Origin: Microcaldota archaeon
GTDB lineage: Archaea; Micrarchaeota; Micrarchaeia; Micrarchaeales; Micrarchaeaceae
DNA: 7,940 bases
Direction: 5' to 3'
NCBI GenBank assembly: GCA_021812105.1
Contig: JAKAOQ010000028.1
Span: 1 to 7,940 of the forward strand
Numbering within the stretch: the stretch's first letter is position 1; each line of letters opens with the position of its first letter. Position numbers and translations under genes: made by a program. Positions 1 through 5,341 of this stretch are shown here, piece after piece. The notes under the pieces are model-generated. The model did no database searches and was not told the DNA's origin. It worked only from the letters and a program-made list of their open reading frames with translations.

Positions 1-1102
1 ATCTCTCCCAAGAATAGTTCTCTCTTACCCTCTCTATTCCGCGTTTACCCATCTCTTCAGCTACCTTTGGGTGCTCTACCACCGTGACCATCATATCTGC
101 CATATCTGATTCGCTGTCCGCTAGGTAACCTGTTTTTCCGTTCACTACCGTTTCCCTCGGCCCTCCCTGGTTTACAGCTATAACTACCTTACCCGATGCC
201 ATGGCGTCAAGGGGTATCATTCCAAAGTCTTCGTCGATAGGCGTGTACAGAACTGCCGTCGATCTGGAAATAATGTTCCTGAGCTTCTCGTCGGTTCTGC
301 CCCTTGGGTCTGTTATTATCTCAACATCACCAACAGACTTCGCAAGCCTTACTATCTTGTCGTAATAATCCGAGTAATATCTATCGTTAGAAACCGAGCC
401 GAGCAGCACAAGTCTGTAGCGCGCAGCCTTGTATTTATTCTTGAAGGCTTGGAAAGCTCTTATTGCGTAATCCTGCCTCTTGTTGGGTGAGAACCTCGAT
501 GGGTACACGAAAAATTTCTCATCCCCTCTGTTGCTGTAAAGCTTGTAGTCAACGGCCGGATTCAGCACCGTGGCGTCTAACCTGTTAAGATATTTTTCTA
601 TTCTGCGTTTCGTATTGTTGCTGTTTGCAAATATACCCTCTATTTTCCTTACCACCCGCCTGTCCATCCTGCGCACAGCTACCATTCCCAACGCGGATAC
701 GATCCTGTGTGCCTGTCCCCTGAGAGACTGCCTGTAGCTGTACAAATCGTAAGCTTCCCTGAGAGGCGTATGACAGTACCATAGCACGCGCGCGTTCTTG
801 TTCCTTATCCAGTGGCTGGGAGACACGTGTGCGTTTATCACATCATAATCCTCTTCTATTACTTTGTTGTAGAATCCCCATCCGTAACCCACTCCCTGCT
901 TGACCCTGCCGTACGGAAGCATCCTGGAAACTTCGGGCTGCCCGATTAGCTCAACATCCAAATCCTTAAACTCCTCAAGCGTGTTGTCCCTGTCGTATTC
1001 GGCCGTGTAAATCTTGGCGTTGTAGTGCTTTGCTATTTCAAGCACTACCTTCTCTGCACCGCCCTTCAGGGTAAGGTTTGACTGGGTAAGCACAAGCTTC
1101 AA
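1..1102 (-). CDS. GT4-like glycosyltransferase, C-terminus cut by left edge
   Basis: A single open frame reads in from the left edge and covers about 367 residues. It resembles retaining GT-B fold glycosyltransferases of family GT4, which transfer a sugar from a nucleotide-activated donor during glycan, glycolipid or S-layer glycosylation. Near the N-terminus is a glycine-rich segment (LTLKGGAEKVV) typical of the acceptor-side Rossmann domain. CHTPLREAYDLY follows in mid-domain. The donor-binding domain starts at FVYPSRFSPNKRQD and contains the diagnostic stretch DEDFGMIPLDAMASG followed by GGPRETV and GKTGYL. In the usual E-x7-E motif the second Glu is Asp here. The last visible residues (ENYSWER) are typical of the C-terminal end, so only a short tail is probably missing. 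No signal peptide or membrane segment is visible. I chose TTG at 1102 because the protein then begins MKLVLTQSN, as relatives do, and a GAAGGTG site lies six bases upstream. GTG 1111 and TTG 1108 are in frame but overlap or touch that site. The acceptor and sugar cannot be deduced. Confidence 0.9.
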   Translation of the reverse strand, partial: MKLVLTQSNLTLKGGAEKVVLEIAKHYNAKIYTAEYDRDNTLEEFKDLDVELIGQPEVSRMLPYGRVKQGVGYGWGFYNKVIEEDYDVINAHVSPSHWIRNKNARVLWYCHTPLREAYDLYSYRQSLRGQAHRIVSALGMVAVRRMDRRVVRKIEGIFANSNNTKRRIEKYLNRLDATVLNPAVDYKLYSNRGDEKFFVYPSRFSPNKRQDYAIRAFQAFKNKYKAARYRLVLLGSVSNDRYYSDYYDKIVRLAKSVGDVEIITDPRGRTDEKLRNIISRSTAVLYTPIDEDFGMIPLDAMASGKVVIAVNQGGPRETVVNGKTGYLADSESDMADMMVTVVEHPKVAEEMGKRGIERVRENYSWER

Positions 1103-1115
1103 TTGCAACACCTTC
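1100..1115 (-). promoter_or_regulatory. Shine-Dalgarno site fixing the TTG start of the glycosyltransferase
   Basis: On the minus strand GAAGGTG (1115-1109) is followed by six bases and then TTG (1102-1100). This spacing suits archaeal 16S pairing to GGAGGTGA. The same layout (GGTG, six bases, TTG) recurs before the gene starting at 5328, which strengthens both start calls. Confidence 0.65.
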
Positions 1116-1139
1116 TGACGTATAAAGAAACCGAGAGCA

Positions 1140-1156
1140 GATATAAAAATATATAC
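1140..1156. promoter_or_regulatory. Divergent A/T-rich promoter core for glycosyltransferase and srp54
   Basis: The 89-base gap between the divergent genes holds an uninterrupted A/T block. On the minus strand it reads TTTATATC (1147-1140), about 38 bases before the TTG start, which leaves room for a leader of roughly 15 bases containing the GAAGGTG site. On the plus strand TATAAAAATATATA (1142-1155) lies about 37-50 bases before the srp54 ATG. Transcription starts about 25 bases from each box are inferred, not seen. Confidence 0.55.
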
Positions 1157-1191
1157 AATTCATCTATAATATCAGTCTCTGAAAAGCGGTA

Positions 1192-2493
1192 ATGATGGAT
1201 TTAGGGGAAGGCCTGAGAAAGGCGATAGCGCGATTAACAAACGCTACGATAATAGATGCCAAGACTATAAGGGAGTTCAACAAGGACCTGCAGAAGACAT
1301 TGCTGAGCTCCGATGTGGAAGTGCAACTGGTTTTTTCACTTACTGAAAAAATAGAGGAGAGGGCCCTGAAAAGCAAGCCGCCAAAAGGCGTATCGCAAAG
1401 GGACTACATAACCAACATAGTCTATGAAGAGCTCGTAGCTCTGATGGGCAACGCCTACGTACCAGAACTCAAGCCAAAGAAGATACTCCTAGCCGGCCTC
1501 TACGGTTCAGGTAAGACCACGACCGCAGCCAAGCTGGCAAAGTTCTATCAGGACAGAGGGCTTAGCGCGGGAGTGATATGCTGCGACGTATCGAGACCGG
1601 CGGCCTATCAACAGCTTGAAACACTCGCCAAGCAGGCTAACGTAGCATTCTTTGGTATGGAAGGCGAGCGAAGCGCGGCAAAAATTGCAAAGGAAGGACT
1701 GAAATCGCTGAAGGACAAGAAAGTCATAATATGCGACACAAGCGGAAGGAGCGCTCTCGATGGGGCTCTCATAGAGGAATTAAAGGAAGTGAAAAAGGCT
1801 TTCGATCCAGACGAAAAGATGCTAGTCATTAGTGCGGACATGGGTCAGGTCGCAGGTAAGCAGGCTAGGGAATTTGGCAACGCTATAGGAATAACTGGGG
1901 TCATACTCACAAAATCCGATGGTTCAGCGAAAGGAGGAGGGGCATTGAGCGCGGCGAGTGCAGCAAATGCAAAAGTCATGTTCCTCGGCACTGGAGAAAA
2001 ACTGGCCGATATAAAGCCTTTTGATCCTACAAAGTATGTAGAAAATCTACTCGGAGTCCCAGATATTGCCGCTCTTACAGAGACCGTAAGGAAAGCAGTA
2101 GAAGAAACGGGGCTTAAGCAGGAAGAGGTAGAAAGCGAGGAGCTTAACTTCGACACATTCTACTCCCAGTTGAAGGCCATGGGCAAGATGGGCCCGCTCA
2201 AAAATCTTTTTGGAATGATAGGAGCAGCAGACGTACCAAAGGATATGATAGAGCACGGCGAAGAGCGGCTCAAACGCTTCCACTCTATAATCTCGTCTAT
2301 GACTATCGAAGAGAGGAAGAACGAACGACTTCTTCACGAGTCGGGAAGGATAGCCCGCATAGCTAGGGGAAGCGGTACTTCAGAAAAGGACGTAAGGGAG
2401 ATGATATCAGAATTCAACAAGATGAAGAAACTTTTCAACACATTCAAGAATGACAGGTCATTCAAAAAGAGGTTCGGAGGAATGACGCAGTAG
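1192..2493 (+). CDS. srp54: Signal recognition particle GTPase SRP54 (Ffh)
   Basis: SRP54 binds signal sequences emerging from the ribosome and delivers the complex to the membrane by pairing its GTPase with FtsY. All three domains are visible in 433 residues. The N domain is a helical bundle (about 1-90). The G domain (about 95-290) has P-loop GLYGSGKTTT (102-111), the RPAA segment (135-138), DTSGR (182-186), GQ (218-219), TKSD (240-243) and the family stretch GSAKGGGALSA followed by GTGEK. The M domain (about 315-433) has KMGPLKNLFGMI, MTIEER and the RNA-binding helix-turn-helix RIARIARGSGTS. Size matches the family. Several usually invariant positions differ: GLQ is GLY, DTAGR is DTSGR, and the M-domain finger region is short. 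Translation starts at ATG 1192 or the adjacent ATG 1195; GCGGT just upstream is only a weak ribosome site. The stop is TAG. The gene stands alone, divergent from the glycosyltransferase. Confidence 0.97.
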   Translation: MMDLGEGLRKAIARLTNATIIDAKTIREFNKDLQKTLLSSDVEVQLVFSLTEKIEERALKSKPPKGVSQRDYITNIVYEELVALMGNAYVPELKPKKILLAGLYGSGKTTTAAKLAKFYQDRGLSAGVICCDVSRPAAYQQLETLAKQANVAFFGMEGERSAAKIAKEGLKSLKDKKVIICDTSGRSALDGALIEELKEVKKAFDPDEKMLVISADMGQVAGKQAREFGNAIGITGVILTKSDGSAKGGGALSAASAANAKVMFLGTGEKLADIKPFDPTKYVENLLGVPDIAALTETVRKAVEETGLKQEEVESEELNFDTFYSQLKAMGKMGPLKNLFGMIGAADVPKDMIEHGEERLKRFHSIISSMTIEERKNERLLHESGRIARIARGSGTSEKDVREMISEFNKMKKLFNTFKNDRSFKKRFGGMTQ

Positions 2494-2539
2494 CGAAATC
2501 GTATCAGGTATAAACAGTTAATATAAAATAAATAGTCAA

Positions 2540-2602
2540 TATAAAAAAAATAAAAGAAAAGAAAAATAAAACCCTTTCACATCCTACCTTTTCTTCTTTT
2601 TT
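2540..2602. terminator. Bidirectional T-tract terminator region after srp54
   Basis: The plus strand carries an A-rich block (about 2542-2574) followed by a T-rich block (2589-2602). Read from the left, srp54 transcripts meet the T tracts at 2589-2602. Read from the right, transcripts of the small minus-strand gene ending at 2584 meet long T tracts formed by the A-rich block. Archaeal RNA polymerase stops at such T runs without needing a hairpin. That each block serves the convergent gene is inferred. Confidence 0.5.
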
Positions 2603-2631
2603 CCGCCCTTCTTTTTCTTTGCCTTTGCCAT
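2584..2631 (-). CDS. Candidate 15-residue lysine-rich microprotein
   Basis: The minus strand reads ATG at 2631 to TAG at 2584, giving MAKAKKKKGGKKKKR: nine lysines and one arginine in 15 residues. Three things suggest a real gene rather than chance. A TTTAAA-centred TATA box lies about 40 bases upstream, the same distance as for the glycosyltransferase. The leader contains GTGAGTGA, a partial match to the archaeal Shine-Dalgarno sequence. A T-rich terminator region follows immediately. Such a basic peptide could bind rRNA, tRNA or DNA. The only established comparison I can offer is the tiny basic ribosomal protein eL41 (about 25 residues), which is richer in Arg and not obviously homologous. 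The alternative is that this pyrimidine-rich plus strand is simply part of the srp54 terminator. I do not recognise a family. Confidence 0.45.
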   Translation of the reverse strand: MAKAKKKKGGKKKKR

Positions 2632-2667
2632 TTCACTCACTTGTACTTTTCACATGTCTGACAATGT

Positions 2668-2675
2668 TTTTAAAT
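2668..2675 (-). promoter_or_regulatory. TATA box for the lysine-rich microprotein
   Basis: The minus strand reads ATTTAAAA, embedded in CTTATTTAAAAACA, 37-44 bases before the ATG at 2631. The expected transcription start would be near 2646, leaving a leader of about 15 bases. A second A/T-rich stretch (about 2684-2698) lies farther upstream and could be an alternative box. Confidence 0.45.
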
Positions 2676-2791
2676 AAGACCATATTAAATTTATATGTCA
2701 ATAACATATAGTTTAACGTTATATACATGCTTATACAACACGATACGACTATTTTAATTTTGTCGTCTTAAAATCTTGATCAAACCAAGCG
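2676..2791. other. Non-coding, A/T-rich spacer between divergent promoters
   Basis: Together with the microprotein region this makes up the long gap between srp54 and the DRG gene (2494-2831). I see no tRNA cloverleaf, box C/D pair or convincing frame here. It contains a good plus-strand TATA-like GTTATATACATG (about 2717-2728), too far from the DRG start for a short leader. It also has a 5-bp inverted repeat, ACGAC/GTCGT (2745-2749 and 2762-2766), around an A/T-only loop. An alternative upstream promoter or a small RNA is possible but not shown. Confidence 0.3.
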
Positions 2792-2801
2792 AACTTTAAA
2801 A
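2792..2801 (+). promoter_or_regulatory. TATA/BRE promoter core of the DRG-like GTPase gene
   Basis: AACTTTAAAA, preceded by AAGCG, ends 30 bases before the ATG at 2832. The predicted transcription start near 2823 would give a leader of only about nine bases, and that leader lacks any GGTG motif. The same ten bases occur 31 bases before the next gene's ATG. Confidence 0.6.
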
Positions 2802-2831
2802 TTTATTGAAAATGTTATCTAACGGGTTTCC

Positions 2832-3935
2832 ATGCCAGAAAAGACAGAAGTGCTCAAAAACAAGCTCAGTGAGCTCCAAAACGAATACTCAAAGACGAAG
2901 TACAACAAGGCAACAGACAAACATCTTGGTATACTTCGTGCTAAGATAGCCCAGGTAAAGCGCGATATGGTAGAGGCTTCTAAGAAGGCGCACGGGCAGG
3001 GGTTCTTTGTCAAGAAATCTGGTGACGCTACCATCGCCCTTATAGGATTTCCAAACGCCGGAAAATCATCACTGATAAATCTGCTGGCCAACACCAGGTC
3101 GAAGATTGCAGATTACGCTTTCACCACACTTACCGTAGTTCCTGGTACTATGGTGTACAGGGGAGCACACATACAGATATTTGACCTTCCAGGATTGCTT
3201 CTGGGTGCCCATTCTGGTAAAGGCGGAGGCAACGAGGTGATCGCAGCGGCCAAGAGCGCCGACCTGATGGTGTTCGTTGTAAGTGTAGAAGACGTCAAGG
3301 CCCTGGACGTCCTGATGAGTGAACTGTTCTACTTCGACATCAAAATAAACAAGAAAGCGCCCAATGTGCAAATACTGGAAACAAAGAGAAATATCGGGAT
3401 AAAGATCGAGATGAACAAATCAAAAATACCACAGAACGCCATAGAAACAATTCTACACTCATTCGGAATATACAATGCCGAAGTACGTATCTGGGATGAC
3501 GTATCCGAGGACGAGATAATATCCCTAATGGCGAACAGGTCGAAGTACGTGAAGGCTATCGTAGCTCTCAACAAGGTGGATTTGGCAGAAGACCACTCCT
3601 ATATCGCAGACCAGATAAAAAAGAAATACAGTATCGAAGTAGTACCAATAAGCATAACACGAAGCCTAAACATCGAATCCTTGAAAGAATCGATGTACAA
3701 TAATCTAAATCTGATGCGTGTTTATCTGAAGCCCGAGCTTAAAAACGAAGATGCAACGCCGATGACCCTACCAAAGAACTCCACAGTAAAGGAAGTCGCA
3801 AGGAGGCTGCATACAAAGCTCGTAAACGAGCTAAAGTGTGCTTACGTGTCTGGCAGTAGTGCAAGGTTTTCCAATCAACGAGTCGGGGTCGAACATATCC
3901 TAAAGGACGGCGACACTATAACCTTCATTAAATAA
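2832..3935 (+). CDS. DRG-family GTPase with C-terminal TGS domain
   Basis: This is the archaeal counterpart of the eukaryotic DRG/Rbg GTPases, OBG-superfamily proteins associated with ribosomes and translation. The usual order is visible in 367 residues. The N-terminal helical segment contains the NKATDKHLGILRAK family signature (about 25-38). P-loop GFPNAGKS is at 72-79, with FTTLT (97-101) as switch I and DLPG (118-121) as G3. A GAHSGKGGG loop follows (125-133). The S5D2L-like insertion (about 165-235) includes IKINKKAP and FGIYNAEVRI. The base-specificity motif NKVD is at 247-250 and the TGS domain at about 298-367. Length matches the family. Minor departures are GAHSGKGGG where the family usually has a GASxGKGRG-like loop, and PISIT in place of the usual SA in G5. 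The protein should be cytosolic. The start is the only ATG fitting the promoter spacing. The substrate of DRG proteins beyond the ribosome is not settled, so the molecular role stays general. Confidence 0.95.
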   Translation: MPEKTEVLKNKLSELQNEYSKTKYNKATDKHLGILRAKIAQVKRDMVEASKKAHGQGFFVKKSGDATIALIGFPNAGKSSLINLLANTRSKIADYAFTTLTVVPGTMVYRGAHIQIFDLPGLLLGAHSGKGGGNEVIAAAKSADLMVFVVSVEDVKALDVLMSELFYFDIKINKKAPNVQILETKRNIGIKIEMNKSKIPQNAIETILHSFGIYNAEVRIWDDVSEDEIISLMANRSKYVKAIVALNKVDLAEDHSYIADQIKKKYSIEVVPISITRSLNIESLKESMYNNLNLMRVYLKPELKNEDATPMTLPKNSTVKEVARRLHTKLVNELKCAYVSGSSARFSNQRVGVEHILKDGDTITFIK

Positions 3936-3949
3936 GTACGGTCACCATC

Positions 3950-3991
3950 AAGTTGTTTATTATAACAATATCCAAAAATATGAAACAACTT
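3950..3991. repeat. Perfect 9-bp inverted repeat overlapping a promoter
   Basis: AAGTTGTTT (3950-3958) and AAACAACTT (3983-3991) are exact reverse complements separated by 24 A/T-rich bases. The right arm runs into the promoter core of the next gene (3987-3996). It could be an operator for a dimeric repressor, or a weak hairpin ending the DRG transcript. No long T run follows the hairpin, which favours an operator, but neither role is demonstrated. Confidence 0.5.
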
Positions 3992-3996
3992 TAAAA
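3987..3996 (+). promoter_or_regulatory. TATA/BRE promoter core of the winged-helix-like gene
   Basis: AACTTTAAAA ends 31 bases before the ATG at 4028 and is identical to the core before the DRG gene. A transcription start near 4018 and a leader of about ten bases without a Shine-Dalgarno site are inferred. Confidence 0.6.
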
Positions 3997-4027
3997 GGTT
4001 TGGCGCTGATATTATTATCGTGTTGGC

Positions 4028-4483
4028 ATGTCGATCAAGTACTGGGAGTTCGAGGACGCACCCTTCAAGGAAAAACTGAAAAATCCTTCCGTAAAGGCAG
4101 TTTCAAACATATTCTTCGATAACGAAACCGAATCTTTCAGGTTTGCAGTTCTGCTTTCAGAGGTAAAGAAAAAGGGACAGTTAAAGCTCAAAGACGTGCC
4201 AGCATTGATACCCATCGCCACAGCTAAAAGATATCTAGATTATGCTGTCCAGCTCGGGCTGCTGAAACACGAGGACAACAATTACATGTTTACCGACAGG
4301 TTCAGTAAGCCGATGAGAAACATAGCCGCGTACATAAAGGCATGGATTGACAGCCCTGCCGAGGAAGACCTAAGCATAGTTTTCGCCAATATCAGATTTG
4401 ACAAGCAGCAGAAAAGGGGCGGCAGGAAACAGCGCGACAAAGACCAAAACCAAGAGACGCAGAAGGTCGATCCTCCACAGTAA
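4028..4483 (+). CDS. Hypothetical winged-helix-like basic protein
   Basis: I do not recognise a named family. The 151-residue protein has an N-terminal segment (1-35), then a region that reads like a winged helix. This comprises a first helix with LLSEVKKKG (42-50), a second helix LKDVPALIP, a recognition-helix candidate TAKRYLDYAVQLGLLKH (65-81), and a YMFTDRF wing strand (86-92). The pattern 'LGLL(K) ... YxxTDR(F)' is common in archaeal winged-helix regulators and in small ribosome- or RNA-associated proteins. A helical segment follows (95-125). The last 28 residues are highly charged, start with KQQKRGGRKQR and are probably disordered, which suits nucleic-acid binding. It follows the DRG gene by 92 bases with its own promoter. 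A role as DNA-binding regulator, possibly of itself through the inverted repeat upstream, is inference only. Start: ATG fitting the promoter spacing. Confidence 0.75.
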   Translation: MSIKYWEFEDAPFKEKLKNPSVKAVSNIFFDNETESFRFAVLLSEVKKKGQLKLKDVPALIPIATAKRYLDYAVQLGLLKHEDNNYMFTDRFSKPMRNIAAYIKAWIDSPAEEDLSIVFANIRFDKQQKRGGRKQRDKDQNQETQKVDPPQ

Positions 4484-4500
4484 GATAAAACCCAATCCTG

Positions 4501-4534
4501 AGCACTTTTTTGCATTTGTTATAAAAAGCACTTT
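4501..4534. terminator. Convergent terminator between the winged-helix gene and the Ntn operon
   Basis: In the 65-base gap between converging genes, the plus strand has GAGCAC followed by six T (4506-4511). The minus strand has AAAGTGC followed by five T (4527-4523). The octamer AGCACTTT occurs twice as a direct repeat (4501-4508 and 4527-4534). These short T runs are the likely stop signals for both directions. Confidence 0.45.
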
Positions 4535-4548
4535 CCCGGCTCATCTAT

Positions 4549-5328
4549 CTATGCTCTAAATTTATCCTTTTTCAGTGCTCCATTAACACCCTCTTCGCGC
4601 AAGTTAGTTTTTGTAGGATTCGAAACACGAAGAAGTGCATTGTAGGACTCCTCCCTCATTTTAAGATACGCCTTACCTATCTTTTCTATCTCATTTCCTT
4701 CAAGTTTACTTACGTTGCCCTCCTTGTCCATCGTGGCGATATCTATCGGCTCAGCTACGAATACGGGAGAAAGCCTGATTGTGTCTCTTATGGATTTGAA
4801 GGCAAGCAGCTTTCCTTCACCTATCCCTATCTTATAATCTTCAAATTCTTTAAGCGGCATGTAGGCAAGGTCTTTGTCGGAAAAAACCACAAACTTCTCT
4901 TCGACATATCTGCCTTTGAGCGAATTGTCTGCAATCCACATCCTATTCTCGTCAGTATCCATGTCTTTGTATGCGACAAGCGTATTCAGCACTACGCTGT
5001 TTTTTATCTCTTCTCCGCTTTCAAGTCCCGCGTTCAGCCTAAGTTCCACGTCTTCTTTGATGATCCTTCCTATCCCATCAAGAAAAGACTTAAAACCTTC
5101 TTCCGAGAAGTCCGCGTCCTTACTAAATATCTCATATGACAGCTTCCTTACCTTTTGGTTTATCCAGACAGCGCCAGCCACAGCGAAAATATAGTCCTTC
5201 TCGCAGAATATCTTATTGGTACTAAGCGACACGTAGTCTGCCCCATCACCTGCTCTTAGGCTCATCGCGGTATCAGAAGCTATAACTAAGCTGCCGTCAT
5301 CGCATTTTATACCTACTACTAAAGACAA
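4549..5328 (-). CDS. Proteasome-fold Ntn hydrolase paralogue, predicted Ser nucleophile
   Basis: The N-terminal pattern SLVVGIKCDDGSLVIASD (2-19) and the later TNKIF (37-41) plus IFAVAGAV match the first strands of proteasome beta/HslV/Anbu peptidases. The protein aligns with the upstream product throughout: VVGIKCDDG with VVYVSCTDG, FKSIRDT with YKTIKDT, AEPIDIATMDKEG with MEPITISVIDKNG. From TTG 5328 it has 259 residues and begins Met-Ser; removal of Met would leave Ser1, Asp18 and Lys38 near the T1/D17/K33 positions of classical subunits. From GTG 5337 it would begin MFCLS and lack a usable N-terminal nucleophile. I prefer TTG because of the ribosome site. One residue is inserted before the Asp relative to the partner, and the mid-protein segment around GIGEG is shorter. 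The C-terminal 50 residues are charged and helical. It could be a weakly active, Ser-type or structural partner subunit. Stop is TAG. Confidence 0.8.
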   Translation of the reverse strand: MSLVVGIKCDDGSLVIASDTAMSLRAGDGADYVSLSTNKIFCEKDYIFAVAGAVWINQKVRKLSYEIFSKDADFSEEGFKSFLDGIGRIIKEDVELRLNAGLESGEEIKNSVVLNTLVAYKDMDTDENRMWIADNSLKGRYVEEKFVVFSDKDLAYMPLKEFEDYKIGIGEGKLLAFKSIRDTIRLSPVFVAEPIDIATMDKEGNVSKLEGNEIEKIGKAYLKMREESYNALLRVSNPTKTNLREEGVNGALKKDKFRA

Positions 5329-5341
5329 ACAAAACACCTCA
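5326..5341 (-). promoter_or_regulatory. Strong Shine-Dalgarno overlapping the upstream stop codon, selecting TTG 5328
   Basis: The minus strand reads TGAGGTG (5341-5335), six bases, then TTG (5328-5326). The TGA is the stop of the upstream gene, so termination and ribosome binding share bases and the two genes are probably translationally coupled. GTG at 5337-5335 is in frame but lies inside the ribosome-binding site itself, so it is unlikely to be the start. Confidence 0.75.

Noticed and set aside
2047..2337. 96-residue minus-strand frame inside srp54
   Set aside because: It is antisense to conserved SRP54 M-domain codons and has no promoter, ribosome site or recognisable motif.
2745..2766. 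ACGAC/GTCGT short inverted repeat suggesting a hairpin RNA or operator
   Set aside because: Five-base arms around a 12-base loop are expected by chance in A/T-rich spacers; no other support.
2494..2831. Possible tRNA, SRP RNA or box C/D RNA in the long gap after srp54
   Set aside because: No cloverleaf, GTTCRANNC arm, SRP RNA-like G/C-rich stem or paired C and D boxes could be found by eye; the sequence is strongly A/T-rich.
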